Both the position numbers and the translations under genes were made by a program. A stretch of 64,000 nt of DNA from Annona cherimola (taxonomy: Eukaryota > Streptophyta > Magnoliopsida > Magnoliales > Annonaceae). How positions within the stretch are numbered: the first letter of the stretch is position 1; each line of letters begins with the position of its first letter. Shown here in pieces: positions 34,908 through 46,006 of this stretch. The notes below the pieces were generated by a model, which saw only the letters and a program-made list of their open reading frames with translations, searched no databases and was not told where the DNA came from. The stretch lies in the NCBI GenBank assembly GCA_030490835.1, contig CM059972.1, positions 59,377,563 to 59,441,562 on the forward strand. Direction: 5' to 3'.

Positions 34908-36604
34908 TGTTGGAATCAATGGCAAATTAAGCATAATCCATATTTTGATGATTAACAACTTAATTTGAGATTGTTTTGGGTACTAATGTGGTTCGTTAAA
35001 ATTGGTTAAAGGTTAAAACTTAGATTTCAGAACCTGGCAGATCAAGTGGCAAAGCCAAGTCAACTTAGCCATCAACTTGAGTGAAGTCGATACCCAAGTC
35101 GACCTCAAGATCGACTTGGAGAAAGAAAAAACTTCCAGCGTAGAATTTGGGAACCAAGACAAGTGAAGTCGCAGTCCAAGTTGACTCCAGCTGCGACTTG
35201 GGTGAAGTCGCAGACCCAAGTCAACTCCACTATCGACTTCAAATGAACAATTCCTTCCAGCGTTGAAATTGGGGTAAGAGACAAGTGAAGTCGCAACCGA
35301 AGTCGAATCCATATGCGACTTGGGAGAAGTCGCATTCCCAGGTCGACTCCACATGCGACTTGAGTGAAGTTGGACCCCAAGTCGACCCAGGCATCTGACT
35401 TGAGTCAAGCTGAAGATAAATACAGTCCAGACAAGCAAATATTCATGAAATAATCATTCAAGATGGTATATCATTCAAGGAAAAATCATTAGCTACATCT
35501 ATGGACTACAAAATCAAGAAAATCAAATCATTCTAAGTTCGAGGCCATGAAGACAAAGGTTTCAAGAGAAGATGAATAAGCCAAGTTCCAAGTTTAAGCA
35601 TTTAAGATCAAGGCTATTATTGGAAGAACAAGATATGAGATGAATGACAAGCAACCAGGATCACCTTCAAAGAAATCCAAGTTCCATCATGTGCATACAG
35701 GAAGTGAAGTCGCACTCGAAGTTGACTTCACCTGCAACTTGACCCAAGACCAAGTCGACCTGAAGAGGAACTTGAAGACATGCTGGAGACTGAAGTCGCA
35801 GCCGAAGTCGACTCCAGTCTGCGACTTTGGTGAAGTCGCATCCAAAGTCGACTCCACATGAGACTTGGGTCGCAACGATCGGAAAAATTCAAACGTTAGT
35901 GCATTAAATGCTCGCCACCTACCTCCAAACGTTCGAATTTACTCCACCATTATAAAAGTGCATTCAAGTGGACGTGCTAGAGGTTAGGGAAAGCATTCAT
36001 TGTGTTCACCTTCCACCCTCTCAAAGCATTGAATGATCAACATCAATTTCAAGTGAAGAACTTTGCTCCAACTTGCTGAAAGCTACATTGCTGATCAAAT
36101 CATTCTCTCTACAAGTTCTTCCACGAGCTGAAATCTGCCTACACAACTTGTGAAGTGTAGTTTCCTTTATTTGATTCAATATTTGTATTTGATACTTGGT
36201 TTAATATTGGAAATTGAAACCAAATGAAAGCAAAGTAGTGTTGTGACTTTAGTGTGACTCGTCACCTACTTGTGCAGTATTTTGTACAAGCCCCCTAGAG
36301 CTGAAATCTATAAGAGAGTTGTTGCTCTAGTTGTATTTGACAAATACATTAGTGGAACCCAAGTCACAACAGGGGTGAGATTGGAAGAGTGGAGTAGGGA
36401 ATGTTGCCCGAACCACTATAAAATTTGTGTCTACTACTGTGGTTTGCATATCTGCTTTTACTGCTTTATTTTTCTCCATATTCTTCATTTATTTCATTAA
36501 GGGGATTAAACTAAATATGGGGAAAGTTTATGTTTAAATAAAAATTTTAAATACTCAATTCACCCTTCTCCTCTTGGGTAATTGTCATAAACTCAGGACC
36601 AATA
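34908..36604 (+). repeat. 3' LTR of S2
   Basis: 1697 bp, TGTTGGAATCAATGG to ACCAATA (ACCAACA mutated). TATAAAA is at 35951-35957. It carries one GTCGAC block more than the 5' LTR. Confidence 0.92.
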
Positions 36605-37653
36605 CTTAAGAGGAGAATAATATGCTAAGTCTCAAGACTAAACATTGTAAATCAAGGATATCAATTGAAGAACATGATATGAGAGGAAAATAAAGCATCA
36701 AGGATCACTTTCAAGAAATCCGAAGTTCCAATATATGCACATAGATAGTGAAGTTGCACCTGAAGTCGACTCCACCTGCGACTTCGATCAAGTCTAAGAC
36801 CAAGTCGACCTGAGATGGAACTTGAAGAGAAAGCTAAAGACCGAAGTCGCATCCGAAGTCGACTCCAGCCTATGACTAGAGTGAAGTCGCATCCGAAGTC
36901 GACTCCACATGCGACTTGGTTTGCTATGATCGGAAAAATTCGAACGTTGGCGCATTAAATGCGCTCCACCTACCACCAAACGTTCGAATTTACTCCACCA
37001 TTATAAAAGAGCATTCAAGAGGACATGCTAGAGGTTAGAGAAGCATTCGTTAAGTTCACCTTCCACTCTCTCTAGCATTAAAGTGATCTACACCAACTTC
37101 GAGTGAAGAACTATGCTCCAACTTGCTGAAAGCATCATTGCTGATCATTCCATTCTCTCAACAAGTTCTTCCACATGCTGAAAACTACCTACACAAACTT
37201 GTAAAGTGTAGTTTCTTCTGTTTGATTCATTATTTGTATTTATCACTTGGTTTGATATTGAAAATCGAAACCAAGTGAAGGCAAAGTAATATTATGACTT
37301 GAGTGTGACTCATCACCTACTTGTGTTGTATTTGTGCAAGCCCCCTACAGCTGGAATCTAGAAGAGAGCTGCTGCTCTAGTTGTATTTGATAATCCAATA
37401 GTAGAACCCAAGTCACAACAGGTGTGAGCTTGGAAGAGTGGAGTAGAGCAGGTTGCCCGAACCACTATAAAATTGTGTCTATTATTGTGGCTTGCTCAAC
37501 TGCTTTTTATTGCTTTATTTCTCTCCATACTCTCTACTTGTTTCATTAAGGGGATTAAAATTAAAAGGGAAAAAGTTTCTGTTTAACTAAAATTTTAAAA
37601 TACCCAATTCACCCCTCCCTTCCTAGATTATTGCCATAAACTCGGGACCAACA
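36605..37653 (+). repeat. 3' LTR of S1, second part
   Basis: Starts with the second copy of the S2 target duplication (CTTAA) and continues the S1 LTR from the position matching 13580 of the 5' copy. It ends GGGACCAACA at 37653. Together the two parts (659 + about 1044 bases) equal the 1700-bp 5' LTR. Confidence 0.92.
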
Positions 37654-39105
37654 GTTGCAACTATTTATAAAACAAAAGCAAGCCTAACAGACCATAAGAT
37701 AGCCCAACTCCTAGCAGCAGGTTTCAATGAATCCCTAAAAGGATGGTGGAATAACTGCTTGACCCAAATACAAAAGGAAATGATCCTTTACTCTTACAAA
37801 AAAAAAGACACTGGAGAACTAATAGTAATAGAAGGCAAACCTATTCAAAATATTGTAGACACTTTAATTTTAGCCATAGCAAGCTTTTATATAGGACCAA
37901 ATAATAAGCTTAGGGAAAGAGAATCAAAAATTCTACAAACTTTAAGATGCAAGAAGATGAGTGACTTTAGATTTTACAAAGACTAATTCTTGGTAAGAGT
38001 AATGCTGAGGATAGATTGTAATCAACCATTCTGGAAAGAAAGATTCATCATCGGACTCCCATCCTATTTTGCCAAGAAAATTAGGGGAAAAATTAAAGAC
38101 AAAAATAATAGGATTATTCCTTATGAAAAATTAACTTATGGAGACATAATATTAGTAGCAAATGACGTAGGATTAGCGTACTATAATGAACTTAAACAAA
38201 AGGCAAATGGAAAATAGGAAAGAATTAAAACAAAACAACAATTAGGAGATTTTTTGGAACAATTCGGAATGGGAAAAATGGAAAGAGATTATAATAGAAA
38301 TTTTTCACGAAATAATAAGAAAAACAGACTATTTAAAAAATATAAAAACCATATAGAGGAAATAAAGAAGGAACTTCTAAACTAAGATACAAAAAAAAAG
38401 GAATGACAAAACATATAAGGTAAAACCCTTCAAGTTACATAAAAGGGAAAGATTTTCAAAAGATTCGCCTACTTGCTGGAAATGCGGAAAAGTAGGACAC
38501 TTTGCTAATAAATACATACTCAAAAGAAAAATTAATGAACTAGAAATAGAACAACTAAATTTAACATAATCCCTAAAAGAACAATTAGAAAAACTAATGT
38601 TAAATTCTTACAACTCAGAAAATGAAGAAATTACTAAATCTGAAAGGGATATTAATGAAATAGAATCTGACATTAATAACTTATATGAATTAAACATGGT
38701 AACCCAAGATTAGGAAGAATTATTAGATTTTGCAGGCCAAATAACTGATCCAGAATCACAAAGAAAATATTTATTAAAAATAAAAAATATGCTCAAAGAA
38801 AAACCTTATGAAACTCCTTTCAGCAAAATCTTAGAAAAGCTCAGGTTTATGATCTAACAAAGATCTTAGAACCTCTCAACCAATCAGCCTCGACTAGTAA
38901 TATAACAATCTCTGACTTACAAGCAAAAAATAAACAATTAAAGAGGGATTTAAAAACCTTAAAAGAATCAAATACAACAAAAATAGAAAACCTAAAAGAA
39001 AGAATAGAAAAATTAGAATCAAAAGATGATGAAAGCGGTTTTGATTCGGATAGAGAAAAGGAAGAAGAACCTTTCATCCAATTAATGCCAAGAGTCTCCT
39101 ATCAG
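37654..39105 (+). pseudogene. EPRV coat-protein region, resumed after S1
   Basis: The coat domain continues from 12923: a motif AQLLAAGFNESLKGWWNN near 37700, then frames 37759-37986 and 37990-38217 in the same general region (stop at 37986), and a basic part. A CCHC knuckle CWKCGKVGHFANK lies at about 38475-38515; its last Cys is lost to a substitution (Tyr). A Glu/Lys-rich coiled coil at 38560-39060 leads to the protease. The segment 38762-39090 is duplicated at 12495-12830. In intact relatives this region forms the capsid and binds RNA. Several stops disable it here. Confidence 0.75.
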
Positions 39106-39107
39106 AA

Positions 39108-39318
39108 ATGGTACACAAGATCACGCCCTTAATAAACAAAGAATTAATTCTTGAAGTCATAGCCCTAATAAATTCAGGAGCGGAACTAAACTGTATACAA
39201 GAAGGACTAATAGCAACAGAATATTTTAAAAAAACTAAAGAAAGCCTAAGAGGCGCAAGCGGAACAAAGTTAAAAATAAATTTTAAACTCACAAATGTAG
39301 AAATAAAGCATCCATAAC
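39108..39318 (+). pseudogene. EPRV aspartic protease fragment, catalytic Asp lost
   Basis: A 69-residue frame contains ALINSGAELNCIQEGL, the active-site loop of a caulimovirid aspartic protease in which the usual Asp of D-S-G is Asn. The EPRV stops at about 39318, where the NB-LRR pseudogene begins. No RT follows. Confidence 0.7.
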
Positions 39319-42300
39319 TAAAGAAATTATAACATCCATAACGAAAAGCTATTATGATTTATCGGATATTGATAGCCTGCAATGTTCCCTTTGAGACAAG
39401 CTAGATGGAAAGAAATTTCTTCTGGTGTTAGACGATGTTTGGAGTGAAAATGGCAGTGATTGGGACCAATTACAAGTTCCTTTACATTTGGAGCAAAGAG
39501 AAGCAAGATAGTAGTGACCACACGAAGTCAAGCAGTTTCTGGTGTTATGCAAGCAACAAGAACTCATAATTTAAATTGTCTATCAATAAAAGATTGTTGG
39601 TCACTTTTTGTGAACCAAGCATTTAATGATGACAATGTTGATGCTTATCCAGAGTTGATAAAAATTGGAGAGCTAAAAGATGAGGAGGTTTGCCACTAGT
39701 TGCTAAAGCTCTGGGTGGACTATTATTTTCTAAAAGGCAGGCAAAGGAGTGGGAAAATGTGTTAAGTCCAATATGGAATTGGAGAGGACCAGCTGGCAAT
39801 ATATTATCGGCTCTGAGATTAAGCTCCTAATGTCTACCAGCACATCTCAAGCGTTGCTTCACATTTTGCTCTGTATTTCCCAAAGATTATGAGTTTCAGG
39901 AAAAGAAGCTAATACTTGTATGGGTTGCTCTTGGTTTCATTCGGGCTGAAGAGGGAAAGCAGATTGAGGATTCAGCTTCTGAATATTTTAATGATTTGTT
40001 ATTGAGGTCAACTTTCAAGTGGCTGTGTAAGTAGAAAATACAAAATGCATGATCTCGTCCATGATCTAGCACAATTCATGTAAAGCAATGAATGTATTAA
40101 AATGGAACATGGCAAGTCACATGGTGTTCATGGAAAGACTCAACATTTATCATACTCTATTAGTCACAGGGAGCTAATCAATTTGGAGTTGTTTTATGAA
40201 TTAAAGGGCCTATGGACATTTCTCTTTTTGAATGCACTTAAAGGTGTGGACGAGAAACTGCCGCACAACATATTCGAAAGATTTAGATGCATCCGAGTAT
40301 TAGATTTGAGTAGAAGCAAGATTATAGTGCTACCTAACCACATTGATAATCTAAAACATCTAAGATATCTTAACCTCTCTGGAAGTAGAATAAAAGAGTT
40401 ACCAGAATCTATTGTTACCATCTATAATATGCAAGTATTACTCCTCCATAGGTGTGGAAAACTTTTGAGGCTATCCAATGACATAAGAAAGTTGACAAAT
40501 ATGCACCATCTTGACTTGAAAGATTGTTGGAATATTGAATCGATGCCACAATAGATTGGGAGACTCACTTCCCTGCAAACATTACCATGGTTTGTTGTTG
40601 GTAGGAAGAGGGAAAGAGGTATTGAAGAGTTGAAGGAACTTATAGATATTCATGGAAAACTTGTGATTAAAAAGTTAGAAAATATTATAGAGCCAATGGA
40701 TGCTAAGAAAGCCATTTTAAAGAACAAGTCATTCATAGATTGCTTATCATTAGAATGGAGTAAAGATCATGATTGGATTGCACGGGATGAAGGACTCAAA
40801 GAGGAATTATTGGAAGAGCTCCAGCTACACCCTAGCCTGGAAAGACTTGAACTAGATGGCTATATGGGCACTCATTTTCCAAGTTGGATGTTGAAGTTGG
40901 ATACATGTCTCTCTAATTTCTCTGCTCTCTATGTGTGGAATTGCAAATGATGAAGCATCCTCCCACCTCTTAGGCATTTACCTTCCCTTTCTCATCTTGA
41001 CATTGAGGGAATGGACCAATGTGAGAAGATGGGCGGTGAGATGTTCAATGGCAGTTTTCCTTCATTAAAAGAGTGTGTTCTCAGAGAGATGGTTAAATTA
41101 GAGCAATGGCAAGTGAAAAGAGGGAAGATGGGTGTCTTAGTTTGCCTCAAGAGGCTTTGTATTAGGAATTGTCCTCAACTACAGCAAATCCCCAACTCTC
41201 TTTCTAATCTTACAGAATTGGATGTCAGAGACTGCAAAGCTTGTCTCACTTCCACGACTGCTATCCTTGAAAAAACTAGAACTTCTAAATTTGGATAATT
41301 TGGAGGAATGGTGTGATGTTGTTAGCGAGGAAGCCCACTTCCCTCATCTTAAAAGTTTAGACATTTATCGTTGCCCTAAGATTAAGCAATTGCGCAACAA
41401 CCTTCCTGTCTCCACAAAATTGTCGATATAGAACTGTGAGGATTGAATGAACTTCCACATCTCCTTCCATCCTCTCTTTCTAAGTTAATATTGGCTGGAT
41501 TTGTTAGTGAAATGCTATTGAATTCAGTGTCTTGCCTTACATCCATTTCATTGCTGCATATTAGCGGCATTCCCAGCCAAAGATCAATGCCTAGGGGAAT
41601 TCTACAAGCACTAACCCGGTTGGAATTTTTGATGATAAAGGGTTGTGATCAGATGGTGACACTCGAGGATGAGGTTCTACCTTAACTCTAAACACCCTCT
41701 GGTTCCAGAATTGCCGCAATCTTAAATCACTTCTAATGGGACGCTACTCCTATGCTCCTGGTGCTGCATGCTCCCGGGTGCATACACCTATTTTTTTTAA
41801 TTTTTTTGAAAATTTTTTCATAAACTTATTAGTCCAATGTATTTAACTTATGTATCAATTTTTACTATTTTTGGAGACTTTTAGATATTTATTTTTTATT
41901 TTTAAAAATCATCGGCATTTTAGTAATTTAAAATTACCTAAAATGCCACTGATTTTCAAAAATCAAAAATAAATATCTAAAATACTCCAAAAATGGTAAA
42001 ACTTTACACACACACATTAAATACACTTGGGCTAACAAGTTTATAAAAAAAAATTCAAAAAAAAGGTGTATGCGCCCAGGGCACTGCATGCTCCCGGGCG
42101 CATCAGATCAGACTCCCTTCTAATTGCTCTACATGCTCTTACCTCCCTCCAATGTTTCGGAATTGAGAATTGCCCTCTCATTGCATCCTTGCCAGAGGAA
42201 GGACTTCCCTCTTCAGTTGAACGTTTGGTGATTCGAGGATGTTTGGTGCTAAAAGAGAGGTGCCTAGAAGACGTAGGTGAAGATTGGCCCAGGATATTAC

Positions 42301-42326
42301 ATATTCCTCACATTAGGTGTATCTGA
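39319..42326 (+). pseudogene. CC-NB-LRR (RGA-type) disease-resistance pseudogene
   Basis: NB-ARC motifs appear in order: kinase-2 [11 protein letters not shown] (about 39410), [13 protein letters not shown] (39480-39520, RNBS-B), an RNBS-C block (39550-39620), GLPLVAKALGG (39690), LKRCFTFCSVFPKDYEF (about 39845) and MHDLVHDLAQF (about 40050). LRRs run from 40280 (VLDLSRSKI, LRYLNLSGSRIKELPES) to the end RILHIPHIRCI at 42326. The Trp closing kinase-2 points to the non-TIR class. The coiled coil and P-loop are missing; the 5' end abuts EPRV sequence. Frameshifts and stops occur at about 39391, 39470, 39695, 40036, 40082, 40554, 40950, 41298 and 41430, and a MITE splits the LRRs at 41739. Most LRR frames are otherwise well kept, so decay may be moderate in age. 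Confidence 0.93.
41739..42116. mobile_element. MITE inside the NB-LRR, about 9-bp TSD
   Basis: Same family as 8573-8983: GCTCCCGGGTGCAT ends, AT-rich arms, central AAAATGCCACTGATTTT stem. CTTCTAATG (41730-41738) and CTTCTAATT (42117-42125) flank it. Without it the LRR coding sequence reads on to the C-terminus. Confidence 0.85.
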
Positions 42327-42611
42327 CGCTTTGGCAACATCCATGACCATATCTTGTTTGTTATGAAAGGCCATGACACATCAGCCAACGAATATCAAGT
42401 TTGTACTCTCTTATTTGGGTTTTTTGCAAATTACTCCCGTTAGTTTTTTCCTTCTACATTAAATAGATGTATATAATTCGGGAATATTTTTACAAAAGAA
42501 TTTTTTATTTTCTAATTCTTAAATGTTTCATTTTATAATTTTATTTGTTTACACAGGTATTTTCATCATTTTCAAATACATTTATAATTTCAAGCAAACC
42601 TTGTAGACATA

Positions 42612-42877
42612 GGGTATGTTTATTAATGAGTAAAAATTGTCAAGTTAAAACTTTTCAATCTCCACAAGTATTCTATTTTTTAATCATTTCTTCACATTTT
42701 TCTATACAACTATCATACTTTTCAATCATTTATACACAACTACCTACACAACTAACCTATCTATTTTAACTTTATCCTATTTACTCTTCATCATTACCTC
42801 TATCATATCACATTATTTGACAACTTCTACTCTCTACAACTTTTCATTAAAAGTTTTATCCATTCCCAAACACACTC
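42612..42877. mobile_element. Tourist/Harbinger-type MITE, reverse orientation
   Basis: Ends GGGTATGTTTATTAA and CCCAAACACACTC. The interior is the reverse complement of the 15212-15502 element, for example CTATCTATTTTAACTTTATC against GATAAAGTTAAAATAGATAG-like sequence. Flanks read ATA on both sides. Confidence 0.8.
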
Positions 42878-42942
42878 ATAGATGCAAATTTTGAAAACAA
42901 TTGTGACATGTGTACACTTTCAACCACACTTGTAGATACAAT

Positions 42943-42981
42943 GCAATATATATATATATATATATGTAGAGAGAGAGAGAA
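42943..42981. repeat. (AT)n-(GA)n microsatellite
   Basis: An ATATAT run followed by GAGAGAGAGAGA. Confidence 0.9.
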
Positions 42982-44553
42982 ATATTCAAGTGCAGCGCAA
43001 CTTTGTGCCAAAATAGACCTCATATGATCATAAAATTATAATCTACTCCACTCATTGTATTTAGAATCATGTATTCTATTACCATATAAATTTTCATCCA
43101 AATCGAATGTATATAAACCCCATCTGAAAATGGTACAAATTCAACGTAATAAAATAGTTTGAAGTAAATAACAATTTTAAAATAATTTTTTCAACATGTA
43201 AACCATTTGCTATAAAATCTATATATAGATAAATTATTGTATAAAATTTCTTTGCATTCTAATATGTGTGGGGGCCATTTTTGGGCAAATGTACCGTTGT
43301 TCCGGTGCAGTTTATGTGAAAGGGGCACCTTTTAAAGGGCATTTTTTGTAATTTCGTATTAACAAATTAACGATGCTGAGCTCCACTTAACTCGAGGCAG
43401 CAAAACTACGTGTATGTGAAACTAGAGGGCCAAAGCAACATATTATGAATCGGAAGTGTACTGCAAATATGAAACTTACGAGATAAAAGTGCAAATTTCT
43501 CAAATTTAGGAACAACTAGCAAATCTCCACCGGGAAACATCCATTTTGTTTTTACAAATTACGAAAGATTATTGGTCAAACTTCCCATGTCTAGCTAGTA
43601 TACACCACAAAATGCTGCATTGGGCTATGAATGTATAATATTTGGGTTTGGTTTGCCTGTTTTATGAAAATCGGTAGCTTTTCCTGGAGATCAGAACTCC
43701 TGTAAGCATAAGTCTACCTGAGCTTGAATTTTGGGGCCCCAGCAGTAGTTGAAGATAATTTCTTGTAATAAAAAAAACTTTTATTGAATCTATAATAATG
43801 AAATGCATTGCTTGAAAAAAAATAATAATAACGGGCCACTTGCATTTCGTCGCTTATTTTTTTCAATAGCATGCAAAATTTATCAAAAAATAGTTAATTT
43901 TCCAAAGCATACTTTCATTCTTGAACTTTGTTCGCAGAAAAACCTTTCTCATAATTCGTAATCCACTGTAGTTTCGAAAGAAAGAGTTCGACCAGATAAA
44001 CCTAATAGCAATTCAAACTTTCTTCTTCCTTCCATTGTAGAAAGGATGTTTAGTATAATCTAATATGTTAATTATTCTGTCAAACAAAAATGTTTATTAT
44101 TTGCGATACTGTGTTAGAAATTTTGACCATCAAGAGACTTTTTTAGTAAAAATAAGTGTGATTCATGATTGACAATATAGATAAGGGAGATACCCTATAC
44201 TAAGCTGCAATCTAATTTGGTTGCAATGACTATATTTTTTGTATGCTAATGGAGAATATGGCTCCGCTGCAATGACTATATTTGTATGCTAATATCGTTT
44301 GAAACACGTTGACAGAATGAACGAAACATATATTAACATGCTAACTGAGGTTAATATGAACATTTTAAATCTCAATTGATTAGCTGCTACAAATCATGTG
44401 CAGTGTAACGAATGCATGCATTTCCGTATAAATAATCATAAAAGGATAGAATTGCAAAAGTAGTAAAAATATTACATCAATTTTACAAAATGTATAAACT
44501 AGTGGCAAAAGCAACCCATTTCTAACTCACACTGAAACCATGCCGAGGAATGG

Positions 44554-44788
44554 GATTATTTGCATGGTAAACCCTCTAACTTTGGCTAATTGCATTTTCA
44601 ACCCTGAAGTTTGGCCGTTTGCATTTTAAACCACTCGAACTTTCACCTTTTTCTTTTTGAACCCCGCGGCGTAACGGCGTCAAAAAACACCAAAAGGCGA
44701 AAGTTCGCAGGGTTTAAAATGCAAATGGCCAAACTTCAGGGTTGGAAATGCAATTTGCCAAAATTAGAGGGTTTACCATGCAAATAAC
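44554..44788. repeat. palindromic repeat P, copy 1
   Basis: A 235-bp near-perfect hairpin: TATTTGCATGGTAAACCC at one end and its complement at the other, with AACCCTGAAGTTTGGCCG in each arm and CCGCGGCGTAACG near the centre. A second copy lies at 45734-46006. MITE-like, family not recognised. Confidence 0.85.
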
Positions 44789-44800
44789 ACGATTCTGCTC

Positions 44801-45205
44801 AGCTGGGCCGTCGTCGGAATGGGAGCTAGAATATGAGATGGGTGAGTGGAGGGGCGACGGGACTGTGGAGTTTACGCTTCCATTTTTACTTGGTGGAACA
44901 GGGGGTGCTCGCGGGGAGATGTAAGGCGATTGGAGTGCAGAAACAAATGCAGATGACGGGGTAGAAATGAGGCAAGGGGAATTATATTGGGAAGACTCGG
45001 GAGATGCAGTACTAGTTTTTATCATGAATCGAGAATGGTGCAAAGATGGAGAAATGGAAGCAGATTTATCACCAGTGTCGGCGGCGAGGGTGATTTTGAT
45101 GGTGAGGAAGGACGTTTTCAAGGGCCCCGAATCTATATCCACAAGGGTGGCAGAGCAATTGCGAGTGTCGACATCAGATGGCACTAGTGAATCCATGATG
45201 ACCAA
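44801..45205 (-). CDS. possible first exon or gene fragment, Ser/Pro-rich protein
   Basis: A minus-strand frame of about 135 codons starts at MVIMDSLVPSDVDTRN (the second Met, MDSL, at 45193-45195, is also possible) and runs until it enters palindromic repeat copy 1. It is Ser/Pro/Thr-rich with a patterned segment, CLISTPSSAFVSALQSPYI, then SPRAPPVPP and SYSSSHSDDG. It looks like coding sequence rather than a random frame, because base composition rises in GC and the plus strand has no better reading. I do not recognise the family with certainty, and no downstream exon was found. It sits between two copies of palindrome P and may be a captured gene piece. Sequence upstream (45210-45450 on minus) could be its 5' untranslated region. 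Confidence 0.4.
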
Positions 45206-45733
45206 CGAGCAGCTGCTGTTGGTGGGAATGGGATTTTCCTTGTCAAACTAACAAAACGGGAGTTAATGCTGACCCGATTTATAGAACTTGTCGTGTCCAT
45301 TCTGTTTCAAAGTTGTTGGGGTTGGAGATTGAGGAGACATAGCAGAAGAAAGGCTTCTAAAGGATCGTATAAATTTGCAAAGTTGCTTCCAACCAAAAAT
45401 GATTTTCCAATGCTCACTGTATATACATACGCTACACGTCAAAGACAACCGAAGGGGGAAAAAAGCAGCAAAGGTCTGAGATTATTTCCAAAGTAGAGGA
45501 GATGAAGAAAAAATTCAAAAACCTAGTGCGGTGCAGGAATCACGGGTAATGGATCAAAAAAGTATCATATCGAAGCTCACCTGCAAAAACTCGCATGGTG
45601 AGAACGGCAAAGCCAGTACAAAAAAAATCAACATCTTCATTTCTCTCTCTCTCTCTCGTTTGTACAAATCAATGCAACGCGGTCAAACAGAGGGAGAGGG
45701 TCTGTACGCCATAGACAAAGGTGTAAATCTCAG
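45206..45733. other. unassigned sequence between exon fragment and palindrome copy 2
   Basis: Moderately GC-richer than its surroundings, with short frames on both strands and a CTCTCTCTCTCTC run near 45643. It may be promoter or leader of the minus-strand frame at 44801-45205. No known protein is seen. Confidence 0.3.
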
Positions 45734-46006
45734 TTTTTTGCATGGTAAACCCTCTAACTTTTCCAATTGCATCTCTAACCTTGAAGTTTGGTCGTTTGCA
45801 TTTTAAACCCTGCGAACTTTCGCTTTTTGCTTTTTGAACCCCGCGGCGTAACGACGTCGAAAAGCACAGTGAGTTTTTTAACGTCGTTACGCCGCAGGGT
45901 TCAAAAAGCAAAAGGCGAAAGTTCGGGTGGTTTAAAATGCAAACGGCCAAACTTCAAGATTGGAAATACAATTGGCCAAAGTTAGAGGGTTTACCATGCA
46001 AATAAC
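45734..46006. repeat. palindromic repeat P, copy 2
   Basis: A 273-bp hairpin with the same arms as 44554-44788: TTGCATGGTAAACCCTC, GAAGTTTGGTCGTTTGC, CCGCGGCGTAACGACGTC and complements. It is longer in the loop. Confidence 0.85.

Larger units (their letters stand above)
23059..36604 (+). mobile_element. Sirevirus-type Ty1/copia element S2, nested in the 3' LTR of S1
   Basis: LTRs are 23059-24639 and 34908-36604 (TGTTGGAATCAATGG start; GGGACCAACA end, mutated to ACCAATA in the 3' copy). The interior has a perfect tRNA-Met primer site, gag, pol, an env-like ORF and a polypurine tract. It is the same family as S1. Two solo LTRs (30051-31619, 32271-34161) lie in the env-like region. The element is inactive: the RT motif YVDD is changed, an RT block is deleted, and many stops are present. 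It must be younger than S1, whose LTR it splits, and older than the two solo LTRs inside it. Confidence 0.92.
12924..37653 (+). mobile_element. Sirevirus-type Ty1/copia element S1 (outer element of the nest)
   Basis: The 5' LTR (12924-14623) and the 3' LTR, split by S2 into 22400-23058 and 36605-37653, are each about 1.70 kb. The interior (14624-22399) holds a tRNA-Met primer site, gag, pol in copia order (protease, integrase, RT, RNase H), a pyrimidine-rich spacer, an env-like 3' ORF and a polypurine tract. The flanks GTTGT (12919-12923) and GTTGC (37654-37658) are a 5-bp target duplication with one difference. The insertion lies inside an EPRV coat frame. The extra env-like ORF and a second purine-rich run before the 3' LTR fit the Sirevirus (SIRE/Maximus) lineage. 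Many stops show it is dead. Confidence 0.9.
42327..44553. other. intergenic region 3' of the NB-LRR
   Basis: Apart from the MITE at 42612-42877 and an (AT)n(GA)n microsatellite near 42943-42981, I find no gene. The sequence is AT-rich with short random frames. Confidence 0.5.

Noticed and set aside
39319..42326. Functional NB-LRR gene with introns
   Set aside because: The breaks do not coincide with splice sites, the P-loop is missing, and stops interrupt conserved motifs.
44967..45251. Plus-strand frames over 44742-45251
   Set aside because: Shadows of the minus-strand Ser/Pro-rich frame; the minus reading has the better composition and a sensible start.
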